From Parabacteroides timonensis (GTDB taxonomy: Bacteria > Bacteroidota > Bacteroidia > Bacteroidales > Tannerellaceae), in contig NZ_LT669941.1 of assembly GCF_900128505.1 (NCBI RefSeq), forward strand, positions 3,645,385 through 3,704,379: 58,995 nt of DNA. Reading direction: 5' to 3'. Every line of letters begins with the position of its first letter. The stretch's first letter is position 1. Of the stretch, positions 24,431 through 31,283 are shown piece by piece. A program made the translations under genes and the position numbers. Under the pieces are notes generated by a model that had not been told where the DNA came from, made no database searches, and was given only the letters and a program-made list of their open reading frames with translations.

Positions 24431-26440
24431 TTATTTCTGCTGCAACAGATGCTTCAGGTTCTCGTCATTGGCAATGCGCTTTAGCTCGTCGGCGACAATC
24501 TGTTTCACCTCCTCCTTGATGCGCCTGTAATTCGCCTGCACCGTTTCCTTCATGCAGTCATTGCCGTCCTCGTCCGTAAAGTCGGTAATGACAGGTATCG
24601 GCTTGTAGGCTTTCTCCTCACGCTTTACCTTCTCGGCATCCACGACAATCTCGCAATGGAAAATCTTCTGCTCGATGCGCTCGCCATAGTTATCCGACAC
24701 CGAACCGACAAACATGCCCTGTGTCAAGCCGGAAATCTTGCTCGGCGGGATAAGCGCGTCCATCTGCGTGTTGATGGAAGTGGAGACATCCTGCCGGTTA
24801 ATGGATATGGACTGCCGTTTCTGCAACACCTTTCCGAAGCGTTCCGAAAGCGTCTTGGCGGTTTCGCCCACCACCTGACCGGAGAAGATGTTGCCGACGG
24901 TGTTCATCACGACTTTGGCCTCCTTGTCGCCATAGTCGCGCACCAACTGGCTGAAATCCTGAAAGCCCAGACACACGGCGACCTTGTTGCTCCGTGCGGT
25001 GGCGATAAGGTTGTCCAGCCCCTTGAAGTATATCGTCGGCAGCTCGTCGATGATGACCGACGACTTCAACATCCCTTTTTTATTGATTAACTTCACGATA
25101 CGGGAGTTATACAGACCGAGAGCCGCGCCATAGATGTTCTGGCGGTCGGGATTGTTGCCCACGCACAGGATTTTCGGCTCTTGGGGATTGTTGATGTCCA
25201 GCGTGAACTCGCTGTCCGACATGACCCAATAGAGCTGCGGGGAAATCATGCGTGACAGCGGGATTTTCGCCGAAGCGATCTGCCCCATCAATTGCTCGGC
25301 AGCCCCACCGAGCCACGCATCCATGAACGGTGAGAGGTAGTTTTCCAGTTCCGGGTAAGAGGTCAGTATCGGGAAAATATCCTCGTAACGGCGGTTCAGG
25401 AACTCGATGGCATGGGGGAACGTGCAATATTTGCCGTTTTGAAAAATTTTGAGATACCAAATGATAGCGGCAAAGAGGATAATAGGCGATTCCACAAAGA
25501 AGTCGCCCTGCTTCTGCACCCAACTCTTATTTAAGTTGAGCATGATGGTGTACGCACTTTCATAGGCATCCGTAATATCCTCCATGAAATCCGGGTGTAT
25601 CGGGTTACAGCGGTGGCTGCGGCGTGGGTCGTCGAAGTTTATCACGTAAAATTTAGGTCGTACCTTGTATCCGTCCGGGTGGTTGAGCAAATGGTTATAG
25701 GCAATCGTGGACAAGTCGCTGAACTTGAAATCATAGACATACATCGAGAAGCCCTTCTCAATCTGCTGCTTGATGAAATTGTTTACCACCGCGTATGACT
25801 TTCCGCTGCCCGGCGTACCCAACACGATGCTCGCACGAAAAACGTTTACAACGTTAATCCATCCGCTGTTCCACTTCTTCTTGTAATAGAAGCGTGTGGG
25901 CAGATTGACCGAATACTCGCTTTCGATGAGCCGTGTCTCCTGCATGAAACTCTCGTTCTCGTTGTTGAACACGTCATCCATCAGATTTGTCTTCAACAGG
26001 CGGCTCATCCACAGACCGCCCATCAGCAGGCAGACATAGCCCGCGCCGACAGTCAGGACGTAAAGCCCCGTCACCGCTTCAGCGGGCAACGGCAGCGCCA
26101 GAATCCACCAGTTCAGGAAAAAGAGTACGAACCCTGCGGCAAGCACTGCCCAGATCCTTCCCCAAGTGATTTTCTCCCCCTTGACGCCCTTCGTCCCCAG
26201 ACAGGACAGGGCAAGCAGGAGGACGGCGAACAGTTTCGTGTACAGGATGGAACGGAACAGCCCCGCCGTGCGGTCGAAGTTCATCAGGATTTTGTCCACC
26301 ACACCGATGTCCACGCCCCACAGCCTTATGGCTTCATAGCAGAACCAGTACACGTTCATGACCACCAAAATAATACTCACGGCACGCAGGAAATCCATGA
26401 TTTTCGCCAGTGCCCTCAAATCGTCTTCTTGTTGTGACAT
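24431..26440 (-). CDS. mobC: MobC, VirD4/TraG-type coupling protein
   Basis: 669 aa. N-terminal membrane helices (about 15-35, 60-80, 95-115, 125-145) precede a cytoplasmic ATPase with Walker A GTPGSGKSYAV near residue 207 and a Walker B-like SSVIIDELPT. Type IV coupling proteins bring the relaxase-DNA complex to the mating channel. It is the last gene of the minus-strand mobA-mobB-mobC operon, 32 bp after mobB. The mob gene name follows CTnDOT/CTn341 usage, and the protein is sometimes annotated as a TraG-family or TraM-recognition-site ATPase. Confidence 0.88.
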   Translation of the reverse strand: MSQQEDDLRALAKIMDFLRAVSIILVVMNVYWFCYEAIRLWGVDIGVVDKILMNFDRTAGLFRSILYTKLFAVLLLALSCLGTKGVKGEKITWGRIWAVLAAGFVLFFLNWWILALPLPAEAVTGLYVLTVGAGYVCLLMGGLWMSRLLKTNLMDDVFNNENESFMQETRLIESEYSVNLPTRFYYKKKWNSGWINVVNVFRASIVLGTPGSGKSYAVVNNFIKQQIEKGFSMYVYDFKFSDLSTIAYNHLLNHPDGYKVRPKFYVINFDDPRRSHRCNPIHPDFMEDITDAYESAYTIMLNLNKSWVQKQGDFFVESPIILFAAIIWYLKIFQNGKYCTFPHAIEFLNRRYEDIFPILTSYPELENYLSPFMDAWLGGAAEQLMGQIASAKIPLSRMISPQLYWVMSDSEFTLDINNPQEPKILCVGNNPDRQNIYGAALGLYNSRIVKLINKKGMLKSSVIIDELPTIYFKGLDNLIATARSNKVAVCLGFQDFSQLVRDYGDKEAKVVMNTVGNIFSGQVVGETAKTLSERFGKVLQKRQSISINRQDVSTSINTQMDALIPPSKISGLTQGMFVGSVSDNYGERIEQKIFHCEIVVDAEKVKREEKAYKPIPVITDFTDEDGNDCMKETVQANYRRIKEEVKQIVADELKRIANDENLKHLLQQK

Positions 26441-26472
26441 AGATTGAAAATTTTTGATTGTTGATACTTCTG

Positions 26473-27726
26473 TTACATTCCCAAGCCCTTGCGCTTCTTC
26501 CTTTTCTTCTTGCGCCGCATCGCCCGGATGAAGGCTTCCTCCTCGGCATCCCCTGCCGGACCTTCGGGAGAGAGCAAGCCCATACCGCCCTCCGTGTCGT
26601 CATGCCCGGAAACAGCCCGCCCGCGCATATCTTCACCGTTTTCCACCGGAATGGAAAGCGTGAGCGGCGGCTGTCCGGCATAAGGCAGCGTGAAGTGTTC
26701 CTGCAAGGCATTGGCGGAAAGTTCCTTGCCCATGCGCGAACCGTTCAGCACGCATCCTGTGCGGTGGTCGATGAAGGTCACCCCATAGATGCGCCCTTCC
26801 TCCGTGTGGCGCAGCACGGTGTCGATGCCTTTCTCCTTGAGCCGAGAAACGAACCTCTCCTTGTCATACGTGCTTTCCAGCACGGAAAGGACGGTGTGCT
26901 TCGTCATGTCTGCGAGCTTGCCGTCCTTGATCTGCTGCTTGGAACGGGCAAACTTCTTCCCAACGGCTTCATAGCCGACGGACTTCCCGAAGAGCGAGGA
27001 CTTGAACGGGGTGCCCACCTTGTTGCCTGTTTCATCAGTGACAGAATAGACCAGCCCGTGATACTCCCGTCCACGCACGTTGCCTTGCGTTTCCTCCACC
27101 GTCAGATTATACAAGGAAAGGAGGGCGCGGTATTCGCCCATCGTCTGGAAGCGGTATTGGGCGTTCAGTGCCTTAACCGTGTTCCCCACCTGCTTCTTCA
27201 CGTCACCAGCCGAAGCGTCCACCTTGTGCAGAGGCGGTGTATCAAGACGGCGGTTCCTCCGCTCTGCATCATGCAGCCCGTACTTCCGTTCCAGCTCACG
27301 GGTAATCTGCTTGCTCCGGTAGAAGTTGTTGCGTGTGTCGATACTCCTGCCGTTCCCGTCCACCCTGACCGTCACGATATGCAGGTGGTGGCGGTCGATG
27401 TCCTCGTGCTTGAATACAAGGTACGGCTGGTTGCCGTAGCCCATCTTTTCCAGATACTCGCGTGCGATGTCCTGAAGCTCCGTGTCGGTCAGCACGTCCT
27501 CCGGGTGCGGGTTGAGCGAGATATGCACCACAGGTTTCTCCACCCTCGTATGCTCCGGCATACAGGCAAGAAAGCCCTCCATCGCCTTGCGGATGTCCAC
27601 CGTCCCCGTGCCGTCATTGTAGATGCGGTTGGCGGTGAGCAGCCGACCTTTCGCTTCGTTAATCTTCTCCCCGTTATAGGCAAGTGCGCCGTACAACGAG
27701 CTGCCTACACTGATTTTTGCGACCAT
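26473..27726 (-). CDS. mobB: MobB relaxase/mobilization nuclease
   Basis: 417 aa. The N-terminal relaxase domain shows the histidine metal-binding motif HEDIDRHHLHIVTVRVD at about residues 106-122 and an upstream HISLNPHPED segment; the probable nicking Tyr is among the N-terminal residues (SSLYGALAYNG). The relaxase nicks oriT and leads the single strand into the recipient. The C-terminus is basic (KKKRKKRKG). Its start overlaps the end of mobA by 22 bp, indicating translational coupling. Confidence 0.88.
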   Translation of the reverse strand: MVAKISVGSSLYGALAYNGEKINEAKGRLLTANRIYNDGTGTVDIRKAMEGFLACMPEHTRVEKPVVHISLNPHPEDVLTDTELQDIAREYLEKMGYGNQPYLVFKHEDIDRHHLHIVTVRVDGNGRSIDTRNNFYRSKQITRELERKYGLHDAERRNRRLDTPPLHKVDASAGDVKKQVGNTVKALNAQYRFQTMGEYRALLSLYNLTVEETQGNVRGREYHGLVYSVTDETGNKVGTPFKSSLFGKSVGYEAVGKKFARSKQQIKDGKLADMTKHTVLSVLESTYDKERFVSRLKEKGIDTVLRHTEEGRIYGVTFIDHRTGCVLNGSRMGKELSANALQEHFTLPYAGQPPLTLSIPVENGEDMRGRAVSGHDDTEGGMGLLSPEGPAGDAEEEAFIRAMRRKKKRKKRKGLGM

Positions 27727-28133
27727 TTCTCCTCCAGTTCCCTTGAAAGTTCCACTATCCGGCGGCTCAGTTTCACGAGTTCTACGGTCTGCCCTTCCAA
27801 TTTGTAGAGCAACGCCATCGCCTTTTTCTCGGAGAAATGGCAGCGCAACTCTTTCACGACCTGGTTGTAGTTCGTGCCTACCGCACGGAACTGCGCATGA
27901 AAATCGGACAGCTTGGTGTAGTAGTCCACCAGTGTCCTGTCCACTTTCAGTACCTTGAAAGGCTGCCCGAAGAAGTGTGCCTTAATGAAAACCGACTTGG
28001 CGTAAACACCCGATTTCTCGAACATGGAGAGGAAACGGTTGTGTTCCTCCCCGTTGAAACGGACGGTGTAGCGGTACACCACCGGATCAAGTTTGGGATT
28101 TCTCCCGGTCTTGTTCTTTCTTTTTTCACTCAT
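27705..28133 (-). CDS. mobA: MobA relaxosome accessory protein
   Basis: 142 aa, corresponding to the small relaxosome protein of Bacteroidales conjugative transposons (also annotated as MobC-like). It has a ribbon-helix-helix-like N-terminus (YRYTVRFNGEEHNRFLSMF, then SGVYAKSVFIKAHFFG) and a helical C-terminal part (NYNQVVKELR). Such proteins bind oriT and load the relaxase. It is the first gene of the mob operon and faces the hairpin-rich intergenic region that is the likely oriT. Confidence 0.85.
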   Translation of the reverse strand: MSEKRKNKTGRNPKLDPVVYRYTVRFNGEEHNRFLSMFEKSGVYAKSVFIKAHFFGQPFKVLKVDRTLVDYYTKLSDFHAQFRAVGTNYNQVVKELRCHFSEKKAMALLYKLEGQTVELVKLSRRIVELSRELEEKWSQKSV

Positions 28134-28140
28134 ATAATTT

Positions 28141-28400
28141 GGATTTAGCGGTTTGACGACATAAGCCGCCGCTTCGAGGCACAGATACCGTAGGTTTGAA
28201 AGGCTTCCCGACTTCGGAGAGGAAGCCCGCCCCCTGCAAGGGCAAGGTGTTTTCCGGGATGCTCAAAATGTTTTGAGCGGCTGAAAACATACCTTGCTAT
28301 GTTCAGGCGAACATAAAAATCCGCCTTCGGACGGATTGGGGGAATACCTTTCAAACTCCGGGCTGCGCCACCTGCGGCGTACCCTGCCGTTCGGGTGCAA
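28141..28400. other. Probable oriT: cluster of inverted repeats beside mobA
   Basis: Noncoding stretch between mobA and the tra operon. Four short hairpins lie in tandem: GGCTTCC 28202/28221, GCTCAAAA 28261/28271, TATGTTC 28298/28309 and AATCCG 28318/28332. All are enclosed by a perfect 10-bp inverted repeat GTTTGAAAGG (28194-28203) and CCTTTCAAAC (28347-28356). Location next to the relaxosome genes matches the oriT of CTnDOT-like elements. The nick site cannot be assigned from sequence alone. Confidence 0.55.
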
Positions 28401-28534
28401 ATTTAGGGTGATAAATCCGTGTATGACAGAGGCGTAAGTGTGCCAGATGGTGCCAACCGGCGCAACATGCTGCCACTTGCCGGAGAAGTGATACAAGTGC
28501 CGGAAATTCATTGTTTATTTGCAGCGTGATTGGT

Positions 28535-28790
28535 TGAAAGACCGGTTTGTCGTACTATCGGCAAGCCGTCTTGAAGCCCAGTCTGACGACCAGTCTGATG
28601 ACCGGTCAGCTGATAAGCGTGCAAGCTGTGCGGCTGACAAGTCAGTAAAGCGGCAAGCTGATATGACAGCCGGCAAGCAAGCCTGAAAACTGACAAGCAT
28701 ACAGACCGGTCCATCAGGCATACAATCCGCCAGCCGACTTGTAAGCCGTCAGACAATCCCTCCGGTCCGCCAGCCAGTCACAAAACAGAT
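28535..28790. repeat. Degenerate CAAGC/GCCGTC/ACCGGT iterated region upstream of traA
   Basis: About 250 bp rich in short recurring words: GCAAGC or ACAAGC at least five times (near 28560, 28620, 28651, 28673, 28694), with interspersed CAGTCTGA(C/T)GACC and GCCGTC. The copies are irregular and there are no spacers, so it is not CRISPR. It lies between divergent mobA and traA, the latter encoding a ParA-type ATPase, so protein-binding iterons are possible. A low-complexity reverse-strand frame here is not credible as a gene. Confidence 0.4.
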
Positions 28791-28826
28791 AAAATGATTG
28801 TATAACCGACTTGAAAGAAAAAAGCA

Positions 28827-29588
28827 ATGAAGAAAGAAACATTACTTGTCGCCTTCTCCACCCAGAAAGGGGGTGCGGGCAAAACGACGCTCACGGTGCT
28901 GATGGCAAGCTATTTCTATTACGTGAAAGGAATGGATGTCGTCGTGGTCGATTGCGATTATCCACAGTTCAGCATCAAGGATATGCGTGAGCGTGACCTG
29001 AAGAACATCGAACGCAACCCACGGCTGCAAAAGACAGCCTTCGAGCAGTTCGCCCGGCTGCAAAAGAAAATGTACCCGATTGTGGAAAGCCATCCCGAAA
29101 CAGCCATCGAGAAGGCCAAGGCTTTCATCGGGAAGGAAACGCCGCCGGACATCATCTTCTTCGACCTGCCCGGAACGGTGAACAATCCCGGCGTCATCAG
29201 GACCGTGGCGACAATGGATTACGTGTTCTGCCCCATAACGGCTGACCGCGTGGTGGCGGAGAGCTCGCTGAACTTCGCTTCCGTCGTGAACGAATCCTTC
29301 ATGAGTACCGGGAAAGCCAACCTCAAAGGGCTTTACCTGCTGTGGAACATGGTGGACGGCAGGGAGAAGACCAACCTTTATGACGTGTACGAGAAAGTGG
29401 CGGGAAGCGTCGGGCTGAACATCATGAAGACCTACCTGCCCGACAGCAAGCGTTTCCGCAGGGAAAGCGAGGAGGACGGGGAACGCTCCGTGTTCCGCTC
29501 CACCGTCATGCCGCCCGACAAGTCGCTGATGAAAGGCAGCAACATCGAAACGCTTGCGGAAGAAATGTTGAAACTGATAAACGGATAA
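28827..29588 (+). CDS. traA: TraA, ParA-family ATPase
   Basis: 253 aa, ParA/MinD-type P-loop ATPase with deviant Walker A STQKGGAGKTTL at about residues 11-22, switch I-like VVDCDYPQ at about 40-47 and Walker B IIFFDLPG at about 113-120. First gene of the tra operon in CTnDOT-type elements; a role in positioning element DNA or conjugation machinery is inferred. The upstream repeat-rich region could be its partner DNA. traB follows after 2 bp. Confidence 0.88.
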   Translation: MKKETLLVAFSTQKGGAGKTTLTVLMASYFYYVKGMDVVVVDCDYPQFSIKDMRERDLKNIERNPRLQKTAFEQFARLQKKMYPIVESHPETAIEKAKAFIGKETPPDIIFFDLPGTVNNPGVIRTVATMDYVFCPITADRVVAESSLNFASVVNESFMSTGKANLKGLYLLWNMVDGREKTNLYDVYEKVAGSVGLNIMKTYLPDSKRFRRESEEDGERSVFRSTVMPPDKSLMKGSNIETLAEEMLKLING

Positions 29589-29590
29589 CC

Positions 29591-30028
29591 ATGGCAAAGA
29601 ACCTTGATGTGCAAATCGACACCGCGAGCTTTCTCGACAGCATACGTCCGGAAATGCCCCCGTCCGCCGCCCCTGCGGAAAAGGCGGAGACTCCTCCTGC
29701 GCCAACCGACAGCCCGGCTGAAAAGAAGAAAACGGCAAGAAACGAGAACCGCAGGAAAGCGGTGGCCGCTTCCGCCATTCCGCCCATAGAGAATGAAGAG
29801 GATTATCTTGAAATGTTCATCAAAGGAGCGGAAACGGCGGCACGGTCGGGAAAGATGGCATACGTGCGCAGGGAGTACCATGACCGTATCATGCGGATCA
29901 CCCGCGTGATCGGCAAGGACAAGCTCACCCTGTCCGGCTACCTTGACCATGTGCTGACCCAACATTTCCTCCAATGCGGGGATGTGATAAAGAAACTGTA
30001 TGACAAAAATTATGAAGACGTATTTTAA
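29591..30028 (+). CDS. traB: TraB, DUF3408 protein
   Basis: 145 aa. A proline/alanine/lysine-rich N-terminal half is followed by a DUF3408 C-terminal part (MAYVRREYHDRIMRITRVIG, then LTLSGYLDHVLTQHF), which resembles a ribbon-helix-helix DNA-binding fold. It sits directly after the ParA-like TraA and before a paralogue (TraC), so it may be the adaptor of a partition-like pair. Experimental function is not known to me. Confidence 0.8.
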   Translation: MAKNLDVQIDTASFLDSIRPEMPPSAAPAEKAETPPAPTDSPAEKKKTARNENRRKAVAASAIPPIENEEDYLEMFIKGAETAARSGKMAYVRREYHDRIMRITRVIGKDKLTLSGYLDHVLTQHFLQCGDVIKKLYDKNYEDVF

Positions 30029-30048
30029 TCACTAAAAAACAGAAAGAA

Positions 30049-30357
30049 ATGAAGACAACGAACAAGAAAAGCCAGAAACAGGCCGGCAGCTACAAGGCTG
30101 AAATCCTGAAAAAATCCGGTATCGTAACCAACCCCAACATGCAGGCATGCGTGCGACCGGAATACCACCGCCGTATGGAAGAGATCATCGGTCTGTTCGC
30201 AGACAAAGGCATGACGGTAGAAGATTATCTGGACAATGTATTGACCGAACATTTCGCACAGTTCCATAATGAGATAGAAGCCTCTCTCAAGCAGAGTGCG
30301 GCAGACCGGCATATGGACGAGGAAAACGTACCGGACATTAACACCGCCGGGCTATGA
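30049..30357 (+). CDS. traC: TraC, DUF3408 protein
   Basis: 102 aa, a shorter paralogue of TraB with the same C-terminal pattern (ACVRPEYHRRMEEIIGLFA, then MTVEDYLDNVLTEHF). It is likely a ribbon-helix-helix-type DNA-binding or dimerising protein. The stop overlaps the traD start by 4 bp (translational coupling). Confidence 0.8.
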   Translation: MKTTNKKSQKQAGSYKAEILKKSGIVTNPNMQACVRPEYHRRMEEIIGLFADKGMTVEDYLDNVLTEHFAQFHNEIEASLKQSAADRHMDEENVPDINTAGL

Positions 30358-31085
30358 CAGAACTACTATTGGCAGTATCAATAGCCTGTAACGTATGGTT
30401 CCTGTTCCTGCTGCTCTATGAGCGTATCATGGAAACGAAACTTGTCCGCTTCTTCAAGGGAATCGCGGATGTATGGCGGTCGCTGAACAGTGTGGCAACG
30501 AAACAACAGGCGGCACGGGAGGAAGCTCCCGCAGATACTTCGGACATCATCGGCAAGAGCCGCTTCAAAATGACATCAACCCGGACAAACGCTGCCATAC
30601 CGACGCAGGAAGCTGCCACTTCGGAAAAAGGCATGGAACTGTCGGAGGAAGAGGCTACTTTTGACGACGGAAACGAAAACACCGCCTCTTATCCGGCACA
30701 AGTCCCGGAAGACAAACTCGATGAAACCTTCACGAGTGTCCCGCCTTCCGATATGGAGTTCGGGGAGGAAGAGCTGGAGGAGGAAACTCCGGACAGACGG
30801 CAGGCTTCGGGATACAGCTTCGATGAAATCGGGGAAGCCGTCGGCATAGCCGGAAAGGACAACCCGACCAAAGACGAGAAACGGCAGGCAGGAAAAGTAT
30901 TCTCAGAATTGGACGGTACGGAACTGCTTGACAAGCTGAACAAGTCCGTCAAAGTGAAAATAACGGGTCTGATAGACTTCTATCTTTACGACGAGCCTGT
31001 AACGCCGCCCGTAAAGACGGAAGCGAAGAAAGAACTGGTAATCCCCGAACGGTTGGAGGATTTCAACATAAGGGACTTTGTATGA
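30354..31085 (+). CDS. traD: TraD, conjugal transfer protein
   Basis: 243 aa. An N-terminal membrane helix (LLLAVSIACNVWFLFLLLY) is followed by a long acidic, low-complexity linker (EEEELEEETPD) and a C-terminal conserved part beginning ASGYSFDEIGEAVGIAG. It belongs to the TraD proteins of Bacteroidales conjugative transposons, distinct from plasmid F TraD. The role is unknown. About 195 bp separate it from traE. Confidence 0.75.
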   Translation: MTELLLAVSIACNVWFLFLLLYERIMETKLVRFFKGIADVWRSLNSVATKQQAAREEAPADTSDIIGKSRFKMTSTRTNAAIPTQEAATSEKGMELSEEEATFDDGNENTASYPAQVPEDKLDETFTSVPPSDMEFGEEELEEETPDRRQASGYSFDEIGEAVGIAGKDNPTKDEKRQAGKVFSELDGTELLDKLNKSVKVKITGLIDFYLYDEPVTPPVKTEAKKELVIPERLEDFNIRDFV

Positions 31086-31112
31086 CGATAAAAATGGAAA
31101 TGAAAACGTAAA

Positions 31113-31283
31113 ATGACACCCATGCGGCGAGGAAGCGCAAGGCGCATCCGGTTCGCAACGGACAGCCCAAGTCCGTGGAAACAAACGGGCACACCACTGA
31201 ACCAAAGAAAAGTAATCAAGTATCAACCGCCCGACAAAGGACCATCCACCCTTTCGACGGCACAAAACAAGAACATTTTATGA
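31113..31283 (+). CDS. Possible 56-aa ORF overlapping the traE start
   Basis: A short basic frame starting MTPMRRGSARRIRF fills the traD-traE gap and its TGA overlaps the traE ATG as ATGA, an arrangement used for translational coupling. No family is recognised, and it may be only a coupling leader or chance. Confidence 0.3.
   Translation: MTPMRRGSARRIRFATDSPSPWKQTGTPLNQRKVIKYQPPDKGPSTLSTAQNKNIL

Noticed and set aside
26458..27807. 449-aa plus-strand open frame
   Set aside because: Antisense to the relaxase gene mobB, which has the histidine motif.
28508..28756. 82-aa minus-strand frame rich in TGxQTGxQ
   Set aside because: Only translates the degenerate short repeats; no start signal, no domain.
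28535..28790. CRISPR-like repetition
   Set aside because: Words are short and irregularly spaced, with no constant repeat or unique spacers and no cas genes.
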